Below are positions 6,917 through 15,485 of a DNA stretch of 32,320 nt, in pieces. Origin of the DNA: a virus; the IMG/VR virus record IMGVR_UViG_3300027881_001080, positions 1-32,320 of that record; one strand, written 5' to 3'. Position numbers and translations under genes: made by a program. Under the pieces are notes generated by a model. The model was not told the origin of the DNA and did not search any database. It was given only the letters and a program-made list of their open reading frames with translations. Within the stretch, counting starts at the first letter, position 1. Each line of letters begins with the position of its first letter.

Positions 6917-8443
6917 CTACTTACTCCAACCAGTGATTAAGCCAGAATACTTCTCTCCCTTTTGGGGTTGTTTAGTTCCTGGACTATCTGTGTTGGGCTT
7001 TGCTGCCGGAGCTCTCGGGCTTTCTTCAATATCTTTATCTATTGTCTTTTCCCCTTTCTTGAGGTCATTCAGAGTCAACCCTCGTTTCTTGAGGTAGGAT
7101 TCCAACTTTTTCTCCTCAATTCCACGAGCTTCCTTCACGGCCTTTTCTGCCTCTGTACGTGAATGATGGGAGAACATTCCGACAACATCATTCTCTGTAA
7201 ATGTCCAGTTCCTAGATAAGTCCTGCTTTGCCTTCAGTCTCTTTGCATACTCCCCTAGGTTAAGAAATGTCTTACCATCTCTAACCCTAGCTTTCTCGTA
7301 TCTCTTCTGGGTTTCAACTTCCTTACCCCATTTATCCAACAGATTCCACATTTCCATGTGTTCCTTGTTACCCTTATCAAAAGTCATTACATCCTGTCTG
7401 ATGCGAAGATAATTATTCGCATGTCTTATCCCCTGATTAAAAGCACCCAATAGAGCTGGGGCTTCTTCTGGGTATTCCTCTAGAGCTTTGTCGTATCCCA
7501 CTTCCTTGTATTTATCTATAATAGGCTTTAGGTCCTTAGACTCATACAGGTTCTTAAACGCACCGTCCTGATACTGCTGCACCTGTTTTTGAACAATGGG
7601 CTCCAACTTGGAACGACGTTGCTCCTCCTTCACCTGCCTGATTTCTCCAGACATCTCCTTCTTGGCTTCCGCGACAGCTACTTTTCTTTCAATCTCTTTT
7701 ACCTGACGGGTGGTGATTTTAGGCTTATTCTGCCTTACAAACTTTATATACTCTTCGTTGTCATCGTAGGATTCATCAGATGCCAGGTCAATATTAGCCT
7801 TCTTCTCCTCTAGCCTTCTTAAGTAATCCACCTGCTTCCTAAAAAATCCTTTGTACTTCTCTGGAAGATGTTCTTCGGCTTCTCTTCCGAACTCTGCAAA
7901 GTAACGACTGTCTTCATCTAGGGAATCTAAAAACGCATTATCCTCGGGGGTTACTAAAACCCTACTGGTTTCTTTTTCCTCTGGAATTGTTTCCTCTGGA
8001 ATATCTAATGTTGAGAAACTATCTTCCCCAGGTAGCTTCGAGAACGGATCTTCCTGGTCGGACTTATTTACCTTTAACTTACCTTCCTCGTCCTTTGGTT
8101 TTTCCTCAGTATCCGCATCCTTCTTTTCCTCTTCTTCCTTTTTCTTATCGTCTCCGGGCTCTATTCCCTTTTCTTTCTGACGCTTTATTTCTTCGAGAAC
8201 CTCATCCGCAGACATGCGGTTGAATACGTCATCTTCCTTCGTATCTACGTCGAAGTCGGTGAGAGCCTGTGGCTTCCCAACCCTATCTTTTAATAGGTCT
8301 TCTTCGGGAGCTTTCTTTTGCTCTTCTTCTTTGGCTTGGATTTCGTTGCCATAACCTAAAATAAGATCATTGAACTTGTTGAAGTCCTGGGGTTCCTTGT
8401 CCTGGGCTGGCTGCTGGTTGTTGTCCTGGTTGTTGTTGTCCAT
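6917..8443 (-). CDS. Probable head scaffolding protein
   Basis: A 508-residue, very hydrophilic protein dominated by E, K, D and Q, with long predicted helices and coiled coils. It has a low-complexity acidic N-terminal third (DDKKKEEEEKKDADTEEKPK around residue 100) and a lysine-rich C-terminal region. It sits between portal and capsid, the usual scaffold position, and has the composition expected of a scaffold core. No protease motif was seen. Its first 77 nt overlap the 3' end of the portal gene in another frame, where both proteins are Q/N-rich because of CAA/AAC repeats. Function is inferred from position and composition. Confidence 0.68.
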   Translation of the reverse strand: MDNNNQDNNQQPAQDKEPQDFNKFNDLILGYGNEIQAKEEEQKKAPEEDLLKDRVGKPQALTDFDVDTKEDDVFNRMSADEVLEEIKRQKEKGIEPGDDKKKEEEEKKDADTEEKPKDEEGKLKVNKSDQEDPFSKLPGEDSFSTLDIPEETIPEEKETSRVLVTPEDNAFLDSLDEDSRYFAEFGREAEEHLPEKYKGFFRKQVDYLRRLEEKKANIDLASDESYDDNEEYIKFVRQNKPKITTRQVKEIERKVAVAEAKKEMSGEIRQVKEEQRRSKLEPIVQKQVQQYQDGAFKNLYESKDLKPIIDKYKEVGYDKALEEYPEEAPALLGAFNQGIRHANNYLRIRQDVMTFDKGNKEHMEMWNLLDKWGKEVETQKRYEKARVRDGKTFLNLGEYAKRLKAKQDLSRNWTFTENDVVGMFSHHSRTEAEKAVKEARGIEEKKLESYLKKRGLTLNDLKKGEKTIDKDIEESPRAPAAKPNTDSPGTKQPQKGEKYSGLITGWSK

Positions 8444-10781
8444 TTGTTACTAATTGGTTTGCTAGTTGTAAAAGCTGTGCGATGGCCTGCGAGTTTGCGT
8501 CCACCTTGTCCTCCAGTTCATTCGGATTGGATATGACAGGAGGAGCCTTTGGTAATTTCAGGGAGAATGGAGACCCTGCTTGTCGCCATAGCTCACTTAT
8601 CATTGTCGACATCGATTCCTCTCCATACTTATCTATGAACATCTTGAATATCTCTGGAGAAGACATTATCCTGCTCATAAATTCCGCTATTACCTTTGCA
8701 CCCTGAACATTGGATACTCGGTTAATGCCATCCCTTGAGGAATAATTAAACTCCATCCCAGAGAGCTGTTCAATCCTTCCAGTTAATGTAAGGTCAAACT
8801 CCTGTAGCTTGTATCCGGGGTTTACGTTCATTACCGGATTCCCTTCTTCACTTTCCAATATAGCAGGAGGTACAGGTTCAAACCCAGCGGCAGCCACAAT
8901 CCTATCGTCATACCTTTCTGGTACAGTTACCTTAATGTCTTTTGAAGCATAGGCCATAAGGGACTGGTAGATTATCTTTTTCTGGGCTGCTCGACCCGCA
9001 TCAATCCCAGAGGATACGTATTCTGACAATGCCTCCGTAGTACCGGAAACCAGTTGCACCTCACTTGCAGAGGTTTCCCTCTCTGACAGTTGCCCCAACT
9101 CATTGGGGGACATCATAAGAGATCGGTCCAAATAAGCCAGAAGGGTAGATATGCCCTTCAGTAATTCATTTATAGCCTGTCCTACTTCTGCCTGAAATAG
9201 ATGTATAGGACGCTTCTGTGCAGATGGATTAGGAGCTGAGAATACTTGCTTCGATTGCTCTCCAGAGAACTCAAATGCTAGGGGTTGATTGTAATAAAGC
9301 TTCCCACTCAACTGGTTCATCAGAGTGTCTCTAAGCTCCTTTGGTATTTGGTCGGAATCAATAGCCACCAAAAGGATACTCTGGATCTTCATCAAGTGAA
9401 GCATTTGAGAAGCAAGGTTGTTCGCCTGATCTTCGTATGGCATTATCTCATGTGCCATTGAGGGGCTTAACACCTTGTCATCCATCCTGTCGTAAGACAT
9501 TACGAAGGCCGGTGTGGTTGCCCTGAACTCTCCGAAAACAATGGTTCTATCACCTGCCACCGATACCTTCATCCATACTGGGAAAGGGTATTCACCGAGC
9601 ATTTCATCTGCCGGTGTCAACTTAACGAAAAACTCAGTCTCCCAGAGTGGAGTGTCTGCGGTATTTTCGTTGTAATAGGCAACGTTAGTATCTATGTTGT
9701 TTCCCTCTGTGAAGGAATTTGCAGGACTGGAAGCATTCTTTACTATGCACCCATCAAAGTAGTAGTTGAAGTATGGGCCATACAGTTCGTAGGCATCCCC
9801 GAAGCTTCCTGACTCAGGTATCTTATCCAGATTAAAGAAGCGTTTGTCGTTCTTTATGTCCTTATATTGAAGTACGTTCCAATAACCAAAATGCTTTACC
9901 CCGTTGTCCTCATTGAGAGAGGTTATCGGGTATCTTGTATCCCAGAATGATCGTGTTGGATGTGGTGAAACAAAAGGTATCCCCTCACGGGTTATAATAT
10001 TGTTTATGTCTCCCTCGGAATCCTTCTGCCATGTCCTGTCTCTTTGCCACGCAGAATCAGCTATTACAAGAGCGTAGGAGTACATAAGCATTTTCTCTAC
10101 ATGCTGAGAAAACTGAGCTCTATATCCGAATTGATCTACAATTTCCTCAGCTCTCTGAGATAGCACATCAGCCCGTAGCTTTTCCGTAATTTGGCCCGAT
10201 CTTGCCTCGTACTTAAAGTATGGATACAGACTGTTGTACTTGTTTATCTGAGCTGCCTTTCTTCTTCTGACATAAGACTTAACCAGGTTCATACTGAACT
10301 CGGAAAGTCTGGTAAGGTTCAGAGCCTTTATGTTGCCGTCGGCCAGCTTCTCATTTACAATAAACTTTTCTTTCTTGTCGGCTCCCAGTTCATCCAACTG
10401 CTTACAGCAATCCTCGAAATTGATTAGGCCGGAAGCGTACAGGAGCTTTGGGAAGTTATCGGGAATTATTGGCTGCGCCTGCATAGCAAGGTCGGCAGAC
10501 ATATAAAACTGATAGTTCTTTAATCCTAGAACTCGTCCCTCGTAAATATCATTGGCTATTCTATTCTCCCAACTCTCTCTCTTTTTGTAGAGCTTGTCCT
10601 TGAATTTCTTCTTCAGTCCCTCCAAATCTTTACCTTTGGGTTTCTCATCGTAGTTGGAACTTATCCAACGATTGAATACGGTTTCCCCGTCAGGATTTAA
10701 TTTATCTTCCTGAGCCGTAAACATTGCTCGTATGGCAACGTTGTCAGTCCCGTATTTCTTAAGTATGTCTGGATGATTCAC
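8367..10781 (-). CDS. Portal protein
   Basis: An 804-residue protein with features of large-phage portals: an N-terminal helical arm, a central region with SHPTRSFWDTRYPI, a beta-rich wing segment with TPAFVMSYDRMDDKVLSPS, and a long-helix region with NNLASQMLHLMKIQSILLV followed by SPNELGQLSERETSASEVQ, a segment typical of portal crown and stem regions. The C-terminus is Q/P/G-rich and disordered. It forms the dodecameric channel at one capsid vertex, binding terminase. GTG start; the gene overlaps the upstream small ORF by 23 nt and the scaffold by 77 nt. The terminase gene lies about 1 kb upstream in the same operon, as expected. Confidence 0.85.
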   Translation of the reverse strand: MNHPDILKKYGTDNVAIRAMFTAQEDKLNPDGETVFNRWISSNYDEKPKGKDLEGLKKKFKDKLYKKRESWENRIANDIYEGRVLGLKNYQFYMSADLAMQAQPIIPDNFPKLLYASGLINFEDCCKQLDELGADKKEKFIVNEKLADGNIKALNLTRLSEFSMNLVKSYVRRRKAAQINKYNSLYPYFKYEARSGQITEKLRADVLSQRAEEIVDQFGYRAQFSQHVEKMLMYSYALVIADSAWQRDRTWQKDSEGDINNIITREGIPFVSPHPTRSFWDTRYPITSLNEDNGVKHFGYWNVLQYKDIKNDKRFFNLDKIPESGSFGDAYELYGPYFNYYFDGCIVKNASSPANSFTEGNNIDTNVAYYNENTADTPLWETEFFVKLTPADEMLGEYPFPVWMKVSVAGDRTIVFGEFRATTPAFVMSYDRMDDKVLSPSMAHEIMPYEDQANNLASQMLHLMKIQSILLVAIDSDQIPKELRDTLMNQLSGKLYYNQPLAFEFSGEQSKQVFSAPNPSAQKRPIHLFQAEVGQAINELLKGISTLLAYLDRSLMMSPNELGQLSERETSASEVQLVSGTTEALSEYVSSGIDAGRAAQKKIIYQSLMAYASKDIKVTVPERYDDRIVAAAGFEPVPPAILESEEGNPVMNVNPGYKLQEFDLTLTGRIEQLSGMEFNYSSRDGINRVSNVQGAKVIAEFMSRIMSSPEIFKMFIDKYGEESMSTMISELWRQAGSPFSLKLPKAPPVISNPNELEDKVDANSQAIAQLLQLANQLVTNGQQQPGQQPAASPGQGTPGLQQVQ

Positions 10782-11100
10782 GTGGAAGGTCCCCTTGCTT
10801 AATCAGTTTATCAACGATTGTTGCTTCTGGATTCCTTCCCCATTTGCAATAAAAGTAATACTGCTCAAGGTTTTCCCAGTGAACACATATAGCGGCGGTT
10901 GCTTTTAATTTACCCCTCATAAAAACAGCCGTATCTTTTCTACTCATATACCCCAAGCAGCATACTTCCCTAAACGTCTTTCCGAGCTGAATAGACAATC
11001 GCTTTACCCTTGCTCTTGTCCATTTCTGTTGAAGCTCCTTTGCCTTGGTTAGTATTAAGATTTCTGCTGTTGAATACTTTAGTCGTTGTTCCTTCAACAA
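10759..11100 (-). CDS. Small basic protein of unknown function in the packaging operon
   Basis: A 113-residue basic protein (many K and R), largely helical at the N-terminus (AEILILTKAKELQQKWTRARVKRL), with several cysteines but no clear metal-binding spacing. The start is TTG, 3 nt after the upstream stop; no in-frame ATG is available. It lies between two small structural-like genes and the portal. It could be a head-tail connector or a DNA-binding packaging accessory; I do not recognise the family. Confidence 0.6.
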   Translation of the reverse strand: MLKEQRLKYSTAEILILTKAKELQQKWTRARVKRLSIQLGKTFREVCCLGYMSRKDTAVFMRGKLKATAAICVHWENLEQYYFYCKWGRNPEATIVDKLIKQGDLPRESSRHT

Positions 11101-11103
11101 TCA

Positions 11104-11505
11104 TTAAAAACGCCAGAGAATAGCGATCAACTCAAATGGAAGTGGTGCTTGGTCTAGTGCAAACTCTATCTCATTCAGGTCTTTAATTAACCCAAGGTCT
11201 GAAATCGACTGTAATCCTGACATTGCGAATACTGCTGTTTCTCCGGTACGCCTAAATAGTAATGTATTGGCTGGAGGAGCAACATATACAATGTTACATA
11301 TCAAAGCTGATTGGTCTACACTGGTAAAGTTGGGGTCCTGCTGAATGGTTGGAGTAGCTATGTTTACAACTCCCCAGTTAGTGACGCCTCCGGGAACACT
11401 ATAGAGCATGTGCTGGGCGTTCTTCGCTACAATGCTTTGTGCTTCAGCTTTTACGTTATCGCTAATGTTCTTTGTTTTTAAGTCTAGCAGTCTTGGGATA
11501 ATCAT
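11104..11505 (-). CDS. Putative virion-associated protein of unknown function
   Basis: A 133-residue protein with a helical N-terminus and a beta-rich remainder (GGVTNWGVVNIATPTIQQ, SALICNIVYVAPPANTLLF, AVFAMSGLQSISDLG). It has no signal peptide or membrane helix. It overlaps the acidic gene upstream by 1 nt. Its place between terminase and portal suggests a virion or head-completion protein, but I see no diagnostic motif. Confidence 0.6.
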   Translation of the reverse strand: MIIPRLLDLKTKNISDNVKAEAQSIVAKNAQHMLYSVPGGVTNWGVVNIATPTIQQDPNFTSVDQSALICNIVYVAPPANTLLFRRTGETAVFAMSGLQSISDLGLIKDLNEIEFALDQAPLPFELIAILWRF

Positions 11506-11774
11506 TATGCGTTCTCCTGTCCTTCTTCTTTGGTTAGTAATATTACCCCTGCTGGAGAATCATCTTCTTCCTCCTGCACCTCCTCGGGTGGTTTGTCTTT
11601 CAACGTTACTTCATTAACTTTAAGTTGAAGCACTCCCTCGTCGTTGGAGATTATAGTAGTCTTTAATTCCTCAAAGGTAAGCTTATCCCCAGGTTTCCGG
11701 GTGATAACTAAGTTAGACAGTTCGTTGTCCCCTGACGCGTCCAACGTCATTGTATTTATGTCTACGTCTGGCAT
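11505..11774 (-). CDS. Small acidic protein of unknown function
   Basis: An 89-residue acidic protein with a short beta-prone N-terminal half (LSNLVITRKPGDKLTFEELK) and a disordered EEVQEEEDDSP stretch near the C-terminus. ATG start, 10 nt downstream of the terminase stop. It is co-transcribed with the packaging genes. No family recognised. Confidence 0.6.
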   Translation of the reverse strand: MPDVDINTMTLDASGDNELSNLVITRKPGDKLTFEELKTTIISNDEGVLQLKVNEVTLKDKPPEEVQEEEDDSPAGVILLTKEEGQENA

Positions 11775-11783
11775 AGTCCTTTT

Positions 11784-13334
11784 TTAAAATCCAACTACCC
11801 TTTGAGGGCTTTCCTCTTCTATTGCAACATCTTTATCCTCCACAGCCTCGAAAAATATCTTGGGGTAAGATACGGCGTCAAACATGTGTATTTCTCCTGT
11901 GACTGTTTTAAGGGGCTTCAACTCATCTTCTTTCCCCAGCTTATCCTTAGCCATCCTAAGATTTTGAAACATATTATAGATCGGAACGCAGGAAGCAGAT
12001 ACCATTATTCTGTCTGACAACAGAAGGTCTTTGGCGAGCCGAATCCTAGCAGCCACACTTCCCACTCCCTTCGGCGCTCCTATCATCTTTATCGGGGTGA
12101 GGTCCTTATACTCGTCTCCTTCTTCGATAAGTCTTTTGCTTATCCTTTCGTACTCCATGTAAAGGTAAGAACCCTCGCGAGATACATTCAAGGCCCAGTT
12201 ATCGCTTATGTGGTAAACTGGGAAAAGATAGGTGTTCTTCTGCGCCCCAAGCGGTAGCTCACACCAATACTTGAGCTTCTGGAGAATCTTCTTCACCATT
12301 ACCTCGGTGTTGATCCTCTCGTTAATCATGTTTATGCAATCAAACCATCGCCATACCTTTTTACGTCCCACCTTTAGGTACTGGCCAAACGCCACCGCAT
12401 TGTTTTTATCCCCAGGGTCATAGCCTATAATTATAGGTTCCCCGGCTATCGGTATAAGTCTTGTTTTTCCGAACTCTCCCTTCACTACCCTATTCTTGTT
12501 GTAGTAATGCTGGAACATGGAGCTTCCAACAACCTTTTCAACCCACAGCCCCAATACATCTCTTGAGTAGGCAGTCGGGTCGACGGCGGCCTTTTGCATC
12601 AGGCGCTTTATGTACCCTTCCTTATTCTCCAACCACTTGTTTTCGGATAGGGGAACGAAGTGAACGCCGTAGTCCTTATCCCACTCGACCCGCTTCTTAT
12701 TCTCCCACTTATGGGGCTTCACGAAAAATCCCTGGTACACCCAATGTCTTTTACCGGCTTCCGCAGGATTACAGGTAGCTACATACTGCTGGGCTTTCTC
12801 CGCAACGGTGTTCCTTCTACCTAATTGCTGTATGATTGCATAGAAATAACTGGGGTCTTCGGTATTGGATAATTCATCAAACAGAAAGAATGATACGGCA
12901 AAGGGCTTTATTCTATCCTTAATGTGAGAACCAACCGGCATCGACTTCAGCATAACCCTTGAGATTCCCCCATGCCTGTTTCGTATATCCACAAACATGT
13001 TCTTGGATACGTCCATGTAGGGTTCCGGGGAGTGTTCCAGACCCATCCCTTCCCTCCATTTTCTTAGGTTTCCCGAAGGTCTTCCTGATACTTCGGTGGC
13101 CTCCGTAGTAAGTTTTTCCCAAGCTCCCCCAGTAGTAGCTCCAGTGAGGGTGATGTTCGCTATAAGAGCCAGGGCGTCGTTGTGCAGGTAGCAATGACGT
13201 ATTAGCTTATCAATACATATCAGAGTTTTTCCCGAAGCTCTCCCTCCATGACTCAGAACGTAAGGGGATGGATCGTAATACACCCTCCTCTGGTGTTCGT
13301 TCATCGGAGGTTCCCATAGCTCTACCTCTTCCAC
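11784..13334 (-). CDS. terL: Terminase large subunit (packaging ATPase and nuclease)
   Basis: A 516-residue protein with the two-domain layout of TerL. The N-terminal ATPase has Walker A SHGGRASGKT (about residues 28-37), an ATNP-like coupling segment YVATCNPAEAGKRHW, and Walker B SFFLFDELS near residue 150. The C-terminal RNase H-like nuclease begins at IIGYDPGDKNNAVAFG (metal-binding Asp, about residue 300), with further acidic residues in HISDNW and HMFDAVSY. It cuts and pumps concatemeric DNA through the portal. GTG start, 4 nt after the stop of the probable small terminase. Confidence 0.95.
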   Translation of the reverse strand: MEEVELWEPPMNEHQRRVYYDPSPYVLSHGGRASGKTLICIDKLIRHCYLHNDALALIANITLTGATTGGAWEKLTTEATEVSGRPSGNLRKWREGMGLEHSPEPYMDVSKNMFVDIRNRHGGISRVMLKSMPVGSHIKDRIKPFAVSFFLFDELSNTEDPSYFYAIIQQLGRRNTVAEKAQQYVATCNPAEAGKRHWVYQGFFVKPHKWENKKRVEWDKDYGVHFVPLSENKWLENKEGYIKRLMQKAAVDPTAYSRDVLGLWVEKVVGSSMFQHYYNKNRVVKGEFGKTRLIPIAGEPIIIGYDPGDKNNAVAFGQYLKVGRKKVWRWFDCINMINERINTEVMVKKILQKLKYWCELPLGAQKNTYLFPVYHISDNWALNVSREGSYLYMEYERISKRLIEEGDEYKDLTPIKMIGAPKGVGSVAARIRLAKDLLLSDRIMVSASCVPIYNMFQNLRMAKDKLGKEDELKPLKTVTGEIHMFDAVSYPKIFFEAVEDKDVAIEEESPQRVVGF

Positions 13335-13338
13335 TGTT

Positions 13339-14091
13339 TTATTCTACCTGAACCGGAGTTACATTTTCAGGCTCCTTGTAACGAACCAGTCTATTTTTCT
13401 TTGGCTTTGCGGGATTTCCCCCAGCCTCGCCTTGTAGATTCTCCCTCTCCATTTCCATTCTGGTTTTGGTTTGGCTGTTTATTCCTTCGGCTATACTCTT
13501 TATCTGGGCGCTTATCTCAATCCACATCTTTTGCCACATAAGTCTAACCTGAATCAGTGAGGGCATCCCCTCTTCCCACTCGTACTCAAACTCATTGTCT
13601 AAATACTTTTCCTTTATCCAGTCTGCTCTCTCTCTTAGGTCGAACAGTTGCTTGTAGAGTGTTCCCGTAGTTGAGTCCTGAACTATCTGGCCTCCCAGCT
13701 TAATGAAGTCGGCGTTTGATAGGGTGGACTTGATCTGCTCTGGGGTAAACTTCGATTCCCTCATTCCCTTAACAAATAGGAATTTCACCTCCTCCTCAGA
13801 TATGAGGGACACCTGGTCTTTCGATAAGGCTGCTCCGTTCTTCTTTATGGAATCTACAAGAGTAAGCTCACTTCCGGTCTCATCATTCATCCAGGCATAC
13901 CGAAGGGCCTCGTCCTTTCTAGCTATCCTCTTAAGTTCCCGAGTTCCCTTTATGTCATGCCCAAGACGATTTAAGGTCTGAACGGCAAGCTTCCAATCAA
14001 GGGAATTATCCGTACTGGTACGCTTTATGTAGGTAAATAGATCGTGTAAATCTGCTGGGTGGAGTTCTTGTGCTTTCTTCTCTACAGTCAT
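13339..14091 (-). CDS. Probable terminase small subunit
   Basis: A 250-residue, mainly helical, charged protein immediately upstream of the large terminase (4-nt gap). The N-terminal part (LHDLFTYIKRTSTDNSLDW, then NRLGHDIKGTRELKRIARKD) could form a helix-turn-helix DNA-binding region, and later segments (LRERADWIKEKYLDNEFEYE, LMWQKMWIEISAQIKSIAEG) could form oligomerisation helices. The tail is basic and proline/asparagine-rich. It would recognise the packaging site. The call rests on position and architecture only. ATG start; overlaps the upstream ATPase gene by 4 nt. Confidence 0.5.
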   Translation of the reverse strand: MTVEKKAQELHPADLHDLFTYIKRTSTDNSLDWKLAVQTLNRLGHDIKGTRELKRIARKDEALRYAWMNDETGSELTLVDSIKKNGAALSKDQVSLISEEEVKFLFVKGMRESKFTPEQIKSTLSNADFIKLGGQIVQDSTTGTLYKQLFDLRERADWIKEKYLDNEFEYEWEEGMPSLIQVRLMWQKMWIEISAQIKSIAEGINSQTKTRMEMERENLQGEAGGNPAKPKKNRLVRYKEPENVTPVQVE

Positions 14092-14792
14092 ATTCTGATG
14101 CCGTCCGAAAACTCTCTGAGTCGGCGCACTATAGCCTTTGCCCTCTCCTTGTTCTGAAACATTTCTATAACGCTTTCACCTTCCCTTTGAGTGGTTGCAA
14201 ATATGGGTAGCATGTTCCTGGTGCGGGTGTCAATAATTCTAAACAACACATCCTCAACCCTATCGGAACACTTCTCGGCAAATATATCATCTATAAACAA
14301 AAGTGAACAGGTCTTCCAGGAATCCTCCAGCTTGGAATAAGCCTTGGTATCTTTCAGAGAGTCTAAAACGTGGAGACTTAAATCACCTACCCATATAATA
14401 GTAGGAATTACATTTTTGGTGAAGTAGAGTTTCTTTAGGTATTCAAACATCAACCGTGTTTTCCCGGTCCCAGTCTTGCCGGTAAGAATAAGACTCCGCT
14501 CGCTGAATTCTCTTTTTGAAAGCTCTTTCCATTTCGCAAGAGGGAATTGCTCGTGGGCTATCTTGGTTTCCCGGTAAAGGGGGGGGCATATAACTTTCCA
14601 CTCCTCGTTCTTTCCCTGCATCTTTTCTATCTCACTATCCACCTCCTGTTCCTGTTCGTATTTTTTCAGACAATCATCGCATCGAACTGATTCCGGGTGA
14701 TTCTTATGTAGGTAATTTAAAACCTCCGTTTTAATATTACATGTCGCACAGGTGGAATCCACCATCTTCCAATCATCCATGTTTATATCCAT
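14088..14792 (-). CDS. DnaC/IstB-like AAA+ ATPase with N-terminal zinc finger (helicase loader-like)
   Basis: A 234-residue protein. Residues 15-41 hold a probable zinc site (C15-x2-C18 and C38-x2-C41). The AAA+ core follows, with Walker A LTGKTGTGKT (103-112), Walker B SLLFIDDIF, a sensor I segment IFATTQREG, and an arginine-rich C-terminus (IVRRLREFSDGIRI). This is the layout of DnaC/DnaI-type helicase loaders found next to DnaD-like initiators, and the upstream gene does encode such a protein. It probably loads a replicative helicase at the phage origin. The gap to the upstream gene is 2 nt. Confidence 0.82.
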   Translation of the reverse strand: MDINMDDWKMVDSTCATCNIKTEVLNYLHKNHPESVRCDDCLKKYEQEQEVDSEIEKMQGKNEEWKVICPPLYRETKIAHEQFPLAKWKELSKREFSERSLILTGKTGTGKTRLMFEYLKKLYFTKNVIPTIIWVGDLSLHVLDSLKDTKAYSKLEDSWKTCSLLFIDDIFAEKCSDRVEDVLFRIIDTRTRNMLPIFATTQREGESVIEMFQNKERAKAIVRRLREFSDGIRI

Positions 14793-14794
14793 AA

Positions 14795-15391
14795 TTAAAA
14801 AGCGTGTTTTGAGGTCTTTCTTCGTTCCTCAAGGTTTCTTTCGCTTAAAAGCATCTCGTATTTCCTTATCCAGTCTATTTCCTTGGGAGTATAAGTAAAT
14901 CCCTGAAACCCATTTGTGGCTGCATTCTGTATATGTTTCAAAGCCAACCAAGGAGAGGGGTTATACTCCCTATCAAGATAGTTTATATGCCCCTGAAACA
15001 GCTTCTTCCAGTTCTTAACGGCCCCTCCTTTTTTCGATAATCTTATGTCTATCCATTCCTGAAATGCTTTCTTTATGGGCTCCTGATCTAAGAAATGAGG
15101 CCATTCAAATCCTTCCGAAACGACCCTTGGAGAGATTACGCGAGTCCCAACTACTCTATAATAAGAGCCTTTCTCTGTAATACGGAATTCAATAAGATTT
15201 TTCTCCTTAAGTTTATCTCTTAAGCGGTATATCTCAAACCTATCCTTAATCATCTCCTCCTCTAACTCTTTGGTTGGGATAAGCTTCTCCCCTTCCCCAC
15301 ACTTAAATAATAAATATAGGTATAGGGGAGATAGCTTGTTCCTGTCTGCTGTTCTATTGATTCGTCCGTAAAACAATCCAATGGATTTCAT
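14795..15391 (-). CDS. DnaD/winged-helix-like replication initiation protein
   Basis: A 198-residue basic protein. Residues 15-80 look like a winged helix (LSPLYLYLLFKCG, then PTKELEEEMIKDRFEIYRLR, with a beta wing LIEFRITEKGSYYRV). The C-terminal part (AFQEWIDIRLSKKG, then WLALKHIQNAATNGFQGF) resembles the DnaD-type helical module, whose hallmark is the A-x(4)-NGWxG-like end. Paired with the DnaC-like ATPase downstream, it probably recruits the loader to the origin. Its ATG is the last three bases of the final box of the small tandem array that precedes it. Confidence 0.6.
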   Translation of the reverse strand: MKSIGLFYGRINRTADRNKLSPLYLYLLFKCGEGEKLIPTKELEEEMIKDRFEIYRLRDKLKEKNLIEFRITEKGSYYRVVGTRVISPRVVSEGFEWPHFLDQEPIKKAFQEWIDIRLSKKGGAVKNWKKLFQGHINYLDREYNPSPWLALKHIQNAATNGFQGFTYTPKEIDWIRKYEMLLSERNLEERRKTSKHAF

Positions 15392-15485
15392 TTCGCTCTA
15401 TTGTCATGGGATTTCTACCGATAAGGGCTCCCTTACTTGTAATGGGACTTCACCTCTTTGGGTCACTCGTCTCCGATGGGGGTTT
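15389..15485 (-). ncRNA. TIGR-like mini-array, three units, downstream of the tas gene
   Basis: Read on the minus strand, the gap between the tas stop and the next gene is filled by alternating boxes and spacers. Boxes: AAACCCCCA (15485-15477), AGTGACCCA (15467-15459), GAAGTCCCA (15451-15443), AGGGAGCCC (15433-15425), GAAATCCCA (15415-15407), AGCGAAATG (15397-15389). Spacers are 9 nt (one is 7). The first box follows the tas stop directly and the last ends in the ATG of the next gene. Box types, order and spacing match the 32-unit array at 30158-31290. The mini-array would be transcribed with tas. Confidence 0.85.
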
